Source: Poronia punctata
Taxonomy: Eukaryota > Ascomycota > Sordariomycetes > Xylariales > Xylariaceae
Assembly (NCBI GenBank): GCA_022579005.1
Contig: MU401491.1
Span: forward strand, 147,506-211,505
DNA length: 64,000 nt
Reading direction: 5' to 3'
The notes beneath the pieces were generated by a model. The model was not told the origin of the DNA. It did not search any database and was given only the letters and a program-made list of their open reading frames with translations. A program made the position numbers and the translations under genes. How positions within the stretch are numbered: position 1 is the stretch's first letter; each line of letters begins with the position of its first letter. Of this stretch, positions 34,465 through 45,856 are shown piece by piece.

Positions 34465-36102
34465 ATGGCCACAATCGAACCTAGACTGATCCATCTACTG
34501 AATGAGTCAACAACCACACCGCGACCACCCAACGCCGAATTGCCTTCGATCAAACACTTGCCATACCCACACGCCCTACATCGTCCGCCATGTATCCCCT
34601 ATCCCATCGAACCGGGTGCCGGTCAGAGGCCCGATGCATTAGATATCAACTGCAGCGGATGCCAGCTCAGTACTTGCCAACCCATTCCGCCACGTTATCC
34701 CCGGTCGGACGATTGTTCGACAGCATCATCTTTGAGGAATAACATACCTCCGTATACGGCCGGGGATCGCTCTTTTGCGCCGCATGTACCGTCACAAGAT
34801 CCGCGCATCGTCCACAACGACTCGGTCTCCGATAATCACGAAGATGTATTCGCGAAAAAGCGGCCGGTCAAAGACGATTTCCCTCAGTTGCCACAGCCTC
34901 TTAAGAAGCAGAAGGCCACTACGCATAGGTTCCCTCCGATAATAGTAGGCCTCAATCAACCACCGTCGAACGCCGCTCTCTTCCCGCCAATCTCACCGCG
35001 AATGTCCCCGCGCTCCTTTGGCGATCGGTCGAATACCGCACCTCTGAACCAAGTCACAAGCATCACCAAACCACAAGACGTCCAATGCCTTCCCGAAGAA
35101 CCAACAGCGCAGAGCCCCTCTGGGGATACTGACCGGACACTCACGGGCAGGATTAAGCGGAGAGCCGCAAAGCCGCGGCGCAAATGGTCCGAGGAGGAGA
35201 CCAATCACTTATTACTGGGCGTTAGTAAGCATGGTGTGGGGAGATGGACAGACATTCTCGAGGATCGGGAGTTCAAATTCGAAGACCGGACGGCCGGGGA
35301 TCTCAAAGACAGGTTCCGCACATGTTGCCCAGCGGAGCTTTGCAATGCCTCTAAAGGTGGCGACGGACTAGAACCAGCCGTGCACAAGAATGACAAGAGG
35401 CCCAAAAAGGGGCTCATGTCGGAGAATATCCTGAATGATACGGATGAAGAAGCTGAAATCGAGAAATCAGCGTGGATGCAAAATGACTCGGATCTAGCGC
35501 CAAAACAACGGAAGAGCCGGGCACACCGGAAAAGGCTAGAGGATCTTGCCGAACTCGGGATCAGAGGGCCGTTCAAGAAATCGCAGCGGAGAGAGAGGCG
35601 GCCGTTTTCTGAACAGGATGACCGGGAAATCCTTCTAGGTTATGAAAAGTATGGTCCGCATTGGACCAAAATCCAGAGAGACCCCAGCTTCAACCTATCT
35701 AGTCGCCAGCCCACAGATTTGCGAGACAGGCTACGGAATAAATACCCGGAAAAGTTTGTGGGTACAGAGAAGACGGCAATGCAGATTCGCGACACTAGGG
35801 CCAATAATCTGCTGGAGCCGTCTATTACCATGGCCATCAAGAATTCCCTGAATATGCCCAAGTCATCACTGCTAGAGCCTCAGTTAAACCGAAGTGGCTC
35901 GCGAGAGGACATGCCGAAATGGCCGTTGCCAAGCGGACTTCCCGAGATTGGTGATCCAGTCCCATTTCAACAGAACATGCCCTGGAGCACTGACGTTGGC
36001 GCGGGGTTCCCTTCGGGAGAGATGGACATCTCACGCCTCCTTCTCGACGACAACCAAGTCATTGGCGAGCCGCTGCCTACTGATAGAAGAGGATTCGGTT
36101 GA
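34465..36102 (+). CDS. Two-Myb telobox-type DNA-binding protein (Teb1-like)
   Basis: A single exon of 545 residues. After a disordered N-terminus with basic clusters (FAKKRPVKDD, LKKQK) there are two Myb/SANT domains. The first, about residues 237-287, reads KWSEEETNHLLLGVSKHGVG and then GDLKDRFRTCCP. The second, about 378-428, reads PFSEQDDREILLGYEKYGPH and then PTDLRDRLRNKYPE. The DLKDRFR / DLRDRLR strings resemble the telobox helix of telomere-repeat binding Myb proteins, and a pair of them is found in S. pombe Teb1, which binds telomere-like motifs in promoters. A nuclear DNA-binding role is well supported; binding to TTAGGG-like sites is inference. The gene lies directly upstream of two ribosomal-protein genes. 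Confidence 0.8.
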   Translation: MATIEPRLIHLLNESTTTPRPPNAELPSIKHLPYPHALHRPPCIPYPIEPGAGQRPDALDINCSGCQLSTCQPIPPRYPRSDDCSTASSLRNNIPPYTAGDRSFAPHVPSQDPRIVHNDSVSDNHEDVFAKKRPVKDDFPQLPQPLKKQKATTHRFPPIIVGLNQPPSNAALFPPISPRMSPRSFGDRSNTAPLNQVTSITKPQDVQCLPEEPTAQSPSGDTDRTLTGRIKRRAAKPRRKWSEEETNHLLLGVSKHGVGRWTDILEDREFKFEDRTAGDLKDRFRTCCPAELCNASKGGDGLEPAVHKNDKRPKKGLMSENILNDTDEEAEIEKSAWMQNDSDLAPKQRKSRAHRKRLEDLAELGIRGPFKKSQRRERRPFSEQDDREILLGYEKYGPHWTKIQRDPSFNLSSRQPTDLRDRLRNKYPEKFVGTEKTAMQIRDTRANNLLEPSITMAIKNSLNMPKSSLLEPQLNRSGSREDMPKWPLPSGLPEIGDPVPFQQNMPWSTDVGAGFPSGEMDISRLLLDDNQVIGEPLPTDRRGFG

Positions 36103-37130
36103 ACAAACCGCGAGCTACTCGACGAAACTTCCGATCGAGCTAGCCGACGAGTCTGCTTGGACGCGACGACTAGAAAAATTGAAAACTCCAAGTGAGGCAC
36201 ATCACTGTAGGCCGAGGTTGGGCGAAGACGATTCCCAAGTTGGGGAACATTTTTATTCGTCTCGAGCATGATTTCTCTGATTCCTCAATTCCAAAAAAAA
36301 AGCCAATTGCATGCAGTTAGGAGTTTATGATTGATAACGATAGTAGGTACAGCGCTGCTTTCAAAAACGACGGGCAAGGGCCAAATGATTCAACTAAGCA
36401 ACGTGAACAGGAGAAAAGAGGACTTAAAGAAGATGAAAAAGAGCAAGACGGCGATGTTCTGTATGACCTTCATCTGCCCACCAAGGGTCGGTTGAAGTTA
36501 TGCACTTTCTGCCCTCGTTGGTGGAGGTTCATCGCTATGCAAGTAAAGTAACATTGGCTTGCGTGGGAAAAATACGTAACTTGTTTATCGAAGCTAGGTC
36601 GGTTTCAAAGTAAACATATACGCAGCGTGCGACCACTTATTTATGTACATACGCTAGTGCTTCTGCTGAATATAAATGCATTATCTTGTGTTTCTCCAGT
36701 GGTAACTCGTGACCATTTAAAATACATGGACTGATGAGAGCCTTGTTGTTGGATAGCTGCTCGTACTCGTAAGCTTTGCATGCTGTAAACAAGATCGATA
36801 ACATTGCAGTAGGTATACGGTTCGATCACTCGGGGAGTCGGGGCACTGCCGACTCTGCTAAGGTATTTTAAGGGTAGGCGAAACGATGTAATACGATTGG
36901 TTCGTTCCCATGCTTGGCAATAGGTAGTCGACAGCAGCAGCTGCCACGAATTGGTACAGTTGGTGCTTGGAAATGTATCAATGCACAAGCTTGGACCACC
37001 TTGTTATCAGCCCTATCTACCCACAATCCAGCACACCTTTTTTTTGTTTGTGCGTAATTGATAACCTCCAACATCACGGCTAACGACAACAGGACATCGC
37101 GACGACGCATTCCTTACCAGAACCGCCAAG
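36103..37130. other. Intergenic, Myb gene / RPL28
   Basis: About 1 kb holding the Myb 3' end and the RPL28 promoter. An A10 run lies near 36292. No gene is seen. Confidence 0.5.
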
Positions 37131-37725
37131 ATGCCTACTCGCTTCTCAAAGACACGGAAGCACCGTGGCCATGTCAGCGCTGGACATGGTCGTGTAGGAA
37201 AGCACAGAAAGCACCCCGGTGGTCGTGGTATGGCCGGTGGTCAGGTAAGGATCTCAGCACGAAATTGGCCAAAGGAGATCGCTTCTAACCATTCCGCTCC
37301 GAAATAGCACCACCACAGAACCAACATCGACAAGTACCATCCCGGTTACTTCGGTAAGGTTGGTATGCGACGATTCCACTTGCTGAGAAATCAGCAATGG
37401 AACCCGACCGTCAACGTCGACAAGGTATTTAGCGGCCCCTCCCTCAGAAAGACCCGATAGTGGGGGAAGCGGTGGACGGAAGGCGTTAACGAATCTCTAC
37501 TCATAGCTTGCCTCCCTTCTCCCCGAGGACATCCGCGAGAAGTACGTCTCCGGCGAAGCCAAGGATACTGCCCCCGTCATCGACCTATTGGCCCTCGGAT
37601 ACTCCAAGCTCCTCGGAAAGGGCCGGTGCCCTAACATCCCCTTTGTCGTTCGCGCCAGATACGTCAGCAAGGATGCCGAAAAGAAGATCACAGAGGCTGG
37701 CGGTGTTATCGAGCTAGTAGCATAA
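37131..37725 (+). CDS. RPL28: 60S ribosomal protein L28 (L27a, uL15)
   Basis: Three exons (37131-37244, 37308-37424, 37507-37725) give 149 residues, the normal length. It begins [20 protein letters not shown] and contains [20 protein letters not shown], created by the first splice, then [20 protein letters not shown]. Both introns are in phase 0, 63 and 82 nt. It is a component of the large ribosomal subunit near the exit tunnel. RPS4 follows in the same direction. Confidence 0.97.
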
Positions 37726-38863
37726 AGGAGGAACCAACCTGCTTGCTTGCTGGCTGACGTATAGAGAGGAAATAAGGGAATCCGGAATCCAGAAGAAATC
37801 GGGAACCCGGAAACGATAGCATGAATGACAATCCGATGATCCAAACCAAAAACACTTCGGGCAGGACTGGTCACGTTTTGATGATGGCGCAACAAGAAAA
37901 ATAATACCCAATTACACACACGAACTGCTATGATCTTGTGTGGGTTTGGTTCTCTTACGGGTTACTACCTGGTGTGCCAGCGCTTGTAGTCCCAGTCGCT
38001 TCACTGCAGCATGGGTGCCTGGTTCGCTCTTGTCTTTTATGAAGATATGCTAGGCTTATACGGCTATAGCTGCTCTCCCATGCTCGCCAGGCCACGATTA
38101 CGAGAGTCTGGGTAAAGGTGTATTAGTTACGCCCATAGACGTACATAGCACTCTAAATGCACCTCTCAAAATGGGTACCTTCACTTGCCAGCCAGTGTGC
38201 CGTAGTCTGAGTTTATTGGAGTACGACGGACTGCATAATAAATTGTATTCTCAAGCTGTCATCCGCCCGCCGAAATAGCACGTCTAGGCCGGTTTTTCTG
38301 CTTCAATTCCACAGGTGGTACTTCACTTCGTACTGACATCTTCAACCTGCCCCCTTTACACTGAGCCTTTATGATGGTGCCATCTTAGAGTTCTTGCGCG
38401 ATACATCCACACAAACTTATTCTTCCACTTGGTCAGAGAGGCGGAAACTTGTACCTACCTAACCTAGTCAATATCACAAGGTTGTGATCTAGTAACTCAG
38501 TTAAATCTGGCTGTCTCGTAATCGTTGCAGATAGATACAATTGCCAATTGCTTGTACATGACGGGTAGGTACAACGTACAAGCGCGAAATGTAATTGCCT
38601 ATCCTATTGGTTGTCTATTATTTCTGGAGGTGGGGTGGTGGGGTACCTGTCTCAACTGTCAACAGCTGGTAGAGCAAATGCCTGCGCTTGGACCTACCTT
38701 ATTGACCTTATCTTATCAATTTCCACTAGGGCACAACAGCCCTTTTCGCTTTATTCCAAAACTTGAATAATCATTCCTATCTTTTCGCAGGTCCCCGAAT
38801 TGAGAGCCAGTCGCCCATCCTCCACACTTTTTCACGACAACCATCGACCGGTAAATCGCCAAA
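37726..38863. other. Intergenic, RPL28 / RPS4
   Basis: A 1.1-kb spacer between two co-directional ribosomal-protein genes, without an obvious gene. Confidence 0.5.
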
Positions 38864-39979
38864 ATGGGTAGAGGACCGTAAGTGAATACCTCTTTCAAAA
38901 GAATCTAAGCGTTTCGTTTTGGTGTAAAATTCACATGCACCCGAATCCGCTGTCGTCGGAGACGCGCGCTCTGGAGACGCTTAGTTTCGTGGATCGAAAA
39001 CTACGAGAACTAGAAGTTGTAGCTGACATGCCTTTCGCCTCACAGTAAGAAGCACCAGAAGCGCCTGAGCGCCCCTTCCCACTGGCTTCTCGACAAGCTA
39101 TCGGGTACCTACGCCCCCAAGGCCTCGCCCGGTCCCCACAAGCAGCGAGAATGCCTTCCCCTCATCATCTTCATCCGCAACCGCCTCAAGTATGCCTTGA
39201 ACTACCGTGAGACGAGGGCCATCCTCATGCAGCGCCTCGTCAAGGTCGACGGCAAGGTCCGCACCGATGTCACCTACCCCGCCGGTTTCATGGATGTCAT
39301 CACCCTCGAGAAGACTGGCGAGAACTTCCGTCTCATCTACGATACCAAGGGCCGATACACCGTCCACCGTATTCAAGAGGAGGAGGCCACCTACAAGCTA
39401 GGAAAGGTCAAGCGCGTACAACTCGGCAAGGGCGGCATCCCATTCTTGGTCACGCACGATGCGAGAACGTAAGTGTTCTGTCAGACATCATTCAGCCGTT
39501 GGATCAAGCTTTGGTTGAACCACCCTTCAACGCAACGATACCCTACGTTGTACCTATCGAGCTTCGAACTAATGGCTGGTATGTTCCCCCATTCTGATCT
39601 TGCTGCTAACGTGATCTCCCGGAACAGCATTCGCTACCCCGATCCTCTGATCAAGGTCAACGACACTGTCAAGATTGACCTTGCCACTGGCAAGATCACC
39701 GACTTCATCAAGTTCGACACCGGCGCCATTGCCATGGTCACTGGTGGTCGTAACATGGGTCGTGTCGGTGTTATCACTCACCGTGAGCGTCACGATGGTG
39801 GTTTCAACATTGTCCACGTCAAGGATGCCATTGACAACACGTTCGCCACGCGCGAGAACAACGTCTTCGTCATCGGCTCTGAGAAGCCCTGGATTTCTCT
39901 ACCCAAGGGCAAGGGTGTCAAGTTGACCATTGCTGAGGAGAGAGATCGCCGCCGGGCTCACGCTCTGGCTGGTCACTAA
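38864..39979 (+). CDS. RPS4: 40S ribosomal protein S4 (eS4)
   Basis: Three exons (38864-38877, 39046-39468, 39628-39979) give 262 residues. The first exon is only 14 nt (MGRGP), as is common for this gene in fungi. After it come [20 protein letters not shown], the S4 and KOW-type regions ([20 protein letters not shown]) and the end [10 protein letters not shown]. Introns are 168 and 159 nt. The protein belongs to the small subunit body, near the mRNA entry side. Codon use is strongly biased to C-ending codons, as expected for a highly expressed gene. Confidence 0.97.
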
Positions 39980-41781
39980 ACGGTATCTTACTAGGTAGTG
40001 AAACTTAAAAAAGGAGGGGATCTGGGCAAGGGTTGACGATTTTGTCTTTTCGCATGGGAACTGGAGTCTACGGCATATCCACTGTGCGTGCTTTACCGCG
40101 ATCAGGAACACGCGGTCTAGGTCAATGATGAAATGAGAACTTAAGACGTACCTAATTGACCACGATTCCCTATGCAAAACGATGTTTTGTTGATGTGTCA
40201 TATTTGACCCATCTTGGGTTCTGTAATCAATGTATTGTCCATTTCAACATGCTGGTTTCAGCTCAGGCTGCCCCCATCTGCGCACTGCTGATGAGCTGGG
40301 AGCTTTCTATCACAGTTGAGGCTTTTGCTAAAAAGCCCAACACTCAGCGTGTAGATGGGTTAAACGTGTATATTGCGCCTTTCACCTTGGAGGTGTATCA
40401 CGCCCTCGGCCAGCTGTCGACCTGCCTAACTAGTAGATACTCACCGCTGTTCCATTTAGGCACGAAAGCTCTCCACGAAACAGGCTTTCACTGATGTAGG
40501 TAGGTAAGTAAATAAGCATACGCCATCCGAATGCCGAGCCCTCATGAGAGCTGAATAAAAATTCTCGTACGACCTTTTAACTTGTTTGGAAAGGTATGGA
40601 GGAGAAGAAGAGAACCTGTCATATTTTCTTATGGTTTGTCACATTTTCAGGGGTTGTAGAAAATTGGGGGGCCCTGGACGGTTGGGTTAGGTTTAGGTTA
40701 TATGCAACAGACATGTCGGACTCGGTTGAAGAACCTCGATTTCGAGAGGTACCTACATGTAGGTAGGTAGGTGGATTATATGTACAAGTAGCTCATACCT
40801 TGAGGTAGGTGTGGAATGAGGTGATTGCACAGCGAGTTACGAATAGGTAGGTAGGTTTAATTTACAACGTAGGTACGTTCGATCTGGAAGCTGGAGACTG
40901 CGGGCTGGCAGGTTTTTTTTTTGGTTTATCTCATTGTTTGGGCCTTATGAGTAGGCTTTTACATACAGCTAGACTCCTCCGGACTGGTTTTTTTCTGCTG
41001 TGTACCTTAAGTAGGTAGAAAGGTAGGTTAGGTACGACCGTTACTGGGGAATTTACCTCCTGACCAAAGGCTGGCAGGGGCTGTACAGGGGAAAACTCGG
41101 AGTCACTGTAGTCTGTCCTTGTTTAAAGATCAGATGTCGTGCTCTACCTACCTACCTCCGAGTACGAGTACTCGTACGTGTGCCATCCGGATTCCGGAGC
41201 CGGTCATGCAGCCTGGTAGTGTCTGGAATTGATTCTTGATATTAGAAATTTACCTACAGTTCCAGTTTATAATGTCTACGAGTACGTGCAAGATAACTAT
41301 GTACCTACCTACCTAGGTTACCTGGATATCCTGCAGGGTGAGTGAGAGAGGTGGGAAGGATCTGGATAGCAACATTGGTCACACCCACACCCATCGGCTC
41401 GTTACCCGACAGTGGACACGGGACACGATGAGATCTATATGTACGGGTACGTGCCTAATCTCGCTGCTGGTTTTGTGTTTCCCCTTTATATGCCCCCCCT
41501 CCCCCTTCCCCCTGTCTAGGTAAGTATGTATGTATATAATATCGAAGTAGAAGTGGTTACAGGGAATCAAAGGGGAATCACCACATAACCGTACCCTGAA
41601 ATGGAATAAAATATTCAGGTACTAATGCATTTTTTTTTTCTTTCGTCGAATCGCCGCCAGTCAGGGCTCTTTTTCTTTTTCTTTTCGCGGCTTTTGCTCC
41701 TGTTGAAGATCTTACTTACTTACTTGCGAGTACTTTACTGCCACGTGCTCTCAGAGGGTGAGGAACAGCGGATTGGTAAGG

Positions 41782-41856
41782 TAGGTAGGTAAAGTAGGTA
41801 AGGTGGGTGTCGTTACCTAGGTACCTACCTACCTTACCTACTTACTTACCTACCCC
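41782..41856. repeat. Inverted TAGG / CCTA repeat
   Basis: GGTAGGTAGGTAAAGTAGGTAAGG-type sequence is followed within 20 bp by TACCTACCTACCTTACCTACTTACTTACC. The two halves can pair as a long imperfect hairpin. Confidence 0.75.
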
Positions 41857-43551
41857 CGTCCACAAAGTTTAGGAATCACACCCGCATGGTTGACGTTGAT
41901 TTTCTTTGGTTCGCTTCGAATGTGATATAGGTAACCTAGGTACAAACAAGGTATGGTCTTAGGTACCGAGTCGTTTATTAGGTAGGAAGATAGGTAGCTA
42001 GGTACTCGTAGATAATCGACTTCTTGCTTGCTTGCTTGCTCGCTTGCCGATGGTTTGTTATTACCTAACCTACTCGTAAGACTTTTTACTCACTCAAGGT
42101 CGGCCGTTTTTTTTACTCGTACTCGTACGTGCGAGTGTTAGACTTACTCTTTTACCTACGGTATATGTACATAGTATATAATCCATGACGTTGCTCGGTG
42201 ACACGGCAGATCCATCGTCGCTAGGGTCGTCGTCGTCAACAGCTTAGAATTATCAAAAGGCGGCAGGAGTTATGACGAAAAGAAGGAGGCCCCCTACTCG
42301 TATCTCCGCTCTATGATATGTAATCAAAGCACCGAAAATGCCGAAGGGATTTTCTGCCAGCCCGTGGCGTACGTACACGACATCGATCGACTAAAACCTA
42401 CTCTACTATATCGTCTCCAACGGATCCCGATGTAGACTTATGCATGCGCCTATTTAATCGTTACTACCTCGGCTTTGTCCCCGTTTTCTTCTCGTGTGTC
42501 GACGTGGACGGTAAATAGGTATATATGTTTGAGTTGACACGGGATACTTCTGAAGCCGGCCAGTCATCTGTCGTGAAATCCAAGGGGGTTTGGAACAACA
42601 CATGTCCCGTAGGGATCCCTGTAAGGACGTATGAGACACCGCGCGGCAAACTTGGTTGATGTTGCCTTGTCTTGTTGAATAAATGGGGGTATATAGGTAC
42701 TATACTAGTTCATGTAGTGTGTCCGCAACCATCGTCGATGGGATTAATTCGTTGACTAAAGGTGTAACATGGGTCCATTCGTGAGTTGTGTAGAAGGCTT
42801 ATATTCGTCAACGAGAGACTGTTGAAGAAGCATGTAAGTAAAGTACACGTACCTAACCGAGGCGAATAATCACCTTAGAACAAGACTTATAGGGCAAGGT
42901 AGTGTTGTTGAATTTTTTGGTGACACGATGCAAATGTATACCTACTGTAGGCAATCTCCAACATTAGCCTGCATCCAGACCACTTACAGGTCAAGTATCT
43001 CGTAGTATGTATTTCGGTTGAAGGGTAAGGGCTTCAAAATGTCTTCTGAAACAAGTTGGAAGTGAAGCGAGGTTGCATAACCGAAGCTTCATCGGTTTAT
43101 GAATCGGTCAGCAAACGACGACAGTCCAAACTCAGGCTAAGTTAAGTAAAGTACCTGGTACCAGGAAAGTGGAAAGAAAGAAGCGTCTTTTTCGCCTTGG
43201 CGTAAAGCCCGCCTGCCTCGGACTACGCGACAGTAAGGTGGTATTTTCTGGGTTTGAAATTTCGTTGAGGCTCAGTGTCAGTACCAATGTAACCCTTGGT
43301 GATCGGGGATTGGACCGGAAACACACGGGTAACTGGGGGGAAGGGTTTCCGGTCTTGTAATCGGCGGGTATCTGCTTTCTGCGGCTTGAATCCCTCCTGT
43401 TCGCGCATACGATCTACGCGTACCGACTACAAGTAATGAGAGCAAAAGAAAGAAGTCAATATTGTCTGCGTCTTTGGGGTCCAAGTCACCTTATTATTGT
43501 GTGTGCGTATGTAAGTCACAATATCCTATTCTAGTTAGCCGTAGCATGGAT

Positions 43552-43574
43552 ACACACACACACACACACACACA
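43552..43574 (+). repeat. (AC)11 microsatellite
   Basis: Uninterrupted AC dinucleotide run. Confidence 0.95.
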
Positions 43575-44002
43575 TAATTTGGCTTTACACAAGGCGTTCT
43601 AGGTTAAGAAATGCTTTGCCTAGTTCGATTCGACTAATTGTACACGTACGACCTTGTATGTTAGATGTCGTGATTACACAAAACTCTAATAATGGCTGGA
43701 GCATTCTGTAGCTCTAGTGGGGGGGCTGTCAAGATGCATTATGCGCTACGATGACAATGGGGAACCCCTCTTTCCTTTTCAGGTATTCCAGTGTGGGGTT
43801 TCCTCATGTAACGTAAAAGGGTACCACAGCCCCCATCCTGTCACCCCCACCACCACATATTTCACCTCTTCCGACCTTTGGATCATGATCCCACGTTATA
43901 ACCATTTTATGATATGTCAGGTCGTAGTAAGTATTCCGTGCTTGACCTTATCCCTGCCCATATCAAGTGTGACTGCAACCAAGGGCTGCTGCATCGATGT
44001 AA

Positions 44003-44003
<1 letters not shown>

Positions 44004-44039
<36 letters not shown>
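44004..44039 (+). repeat. (TG)18 microsatellite
   Basis: Uninterrupted TG run. It is the reverse complement of the AC run 430 bp upstream. Confidence 0.95.
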
Positions 44040-44041
<2 letters not shown>

Positions 44042-44628
44042 AAATGGGTTGGGTTTCCTATCTAAATACGTACCTACCTACCTTACTGTCTACATACCTC
44101 GCAGACATCCGACAGATGTACTTGTAACGAACAACGACCTACGAGATAGGATCAGTAGTTACTTCCGACATCTTCATTCTCAACTGCCTTATTTTCATTT
44201 CACCACCGAAGCCCCGGCACTTGTCCAACGTTCATCCCGATCGTGGATACGATCATTTTCTCCATCCGTAACCGGACTCGATGGCCAGTTCAAGTGAACT
44301 GCGGTTGTCTTGTAGCAAAGACCCCGTCCGGCATCGTCTTGGTACTTTGGGCTCTTTCAAACTTATAAATCATGTTGGTACTCATGTCCTCTATGGACTG
44401 TACATACGACTTTGTTTGCCTTGACCATCATTTGGTATTTGGCTAACCTTAGCGTTTTGTTCGTTGACCCCCACCTAACCCCCATGTTTGCTTTCCCTTT
44501 CCCTTTTGCTTGGTTTGGACATTGTCTTCTTGTATTTCTTTCAGTTTCGAGTTCCCAATGTTTTCAGCAGAGTCGTGCTTTTATATGAAATGCTATTTGC
44601 AAAACTCTCAAGGTCTTCCTCTCGCGGG

Positions 44629-44674
<46 letters not shown>

Positions 44675-44675
44675 A
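44629..44675. repeat. T26A21 perfect palindromic tract
   Basis: Twenty-six T are followed directly by twenty-one A. It is the longest homopolymer pair in the window and lies in the gene desert. Confidence 0.95.
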
Positions 44676-45856
44676 CAAAATTAGTTTTGTTCGGTGTGCT
44701 CCCCAGCCGCCAAAAGTGATCGTCGCTCATTTTATCCAACACGATCATGGTATTCCTGAGCCTTTTCCAACCAAGTTCTGGTTTAGTTTTACAATGCGGC
44801 ATTCTGCATAAGAGTCAGCGGACGCTCGGCTTGCTCAACTAAACTCGGGCGAGAGAGCTGTATCAGGTCTCATATTGGTTGCAAAAAGAAAACACGAACA
44901 CCTCTGCTCAAGAAGGATCTCAGCGTACGGCGCATACGCCACTCATTTACTTTACAGAGCCGGTCGTCAGCACTCACCACCTATACCTATGGCTCCTGTT
45001 GCTCTTTTATCCTTTCCGACTTTCACTAAGAGGTACTTATAGAGCATCTTTTGGTGCCTGTCATGCAGGCTCATCCCTTGAGCTGCTAGACTGTGGAAAC
45101 CGACTCCTGTGACCCATCCCGCGACAGTAGTCAGTTTGCTCAGTTCTGTAAGGCCCCACTTCCGGTCACGAAAGCCGGCAATTGACAACCTAGATCCCCC
45201 ACGGGGCCTTGACAGGTAGGTAACCTAGTCTGCTGTAGGTATCAATTAGGTGAGAGAATACGTGTATAGGCAATGGGTATTATTAGTAGTCCGACAAATG
45301 TCAACATCTTCATCTTCTTTCTTGTGTTTTCTGCTGGAAACTCTGCTTTTTAGTGCAACTGACTCTATTGACTTAGTCTTGTTGGGAGCGTCCTTTACAT
45401 GATCATGGAAAGATGCTGCCATGAATGAGGTATTATAAGCCCGTAACAACCTAACCTAGAGAGTATACCGTATACGGTCAGTTTTGCTTATAAACCGGAC
45501 CTCGACTCTGGCCAGCCCCGCTCACGATGATAGTCATTAGGTAGGTAGTCGCCGGTTATTCTTTTCCTCTTAACCTGGGATCTGTCGACAGTTTATTCGC
45601 CCCCTTTTTTTTTTCTTCTATCTTTCATTTTAAACGCGTATTATTTTCTCACATTGTCGGCCTCCAATTTGCTGCTCAACAACCGACGAGGCAAGTTTCG
45701 GTTAATGGACAAACGACGAAGCTCTAAACATATAACCTAGGGACGTATTCTTTTGGCCCATCTCTCATCCGCGCCAACAGGCAAACGTAAGGTCGTAGAG
45801 TTCGGGAATCGCGCATACCTTTTTATCCTCACATTTTAATCTCATCTCATCAGATC

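Larger units (their letters stand above)
39980..45856. other. 5.9-kb gene desert rich in TAGG/CCTA motifs and simple repeats
   Basis: No ORF above 136 codons, no intron-joined gene, tRNA or transposon motif could be supported. The region is dense in GTAGGTA / TACCTAC runs (40498-40512, 40755-40773, 40848-40858, 41140-41160, 41782-41856), ACTCGTA strings, a (CA)11 run, a (TG)18 run and a T26A21 palindrome. Confidence 0.6.

Noticed and set aside
41145..41860. Regular short repeats that could suggest a CRISPR array or telomere
   Set aside because: Units are tetranucleotide runs without spacers of constant size, and TAGG is not the fungal telomere repeat TTAGGG.
43717..44127. 136-codon ORF with a VCVCVC run
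   Set aside because: The run is a translation of the TG microsatellite; no other coding sign.
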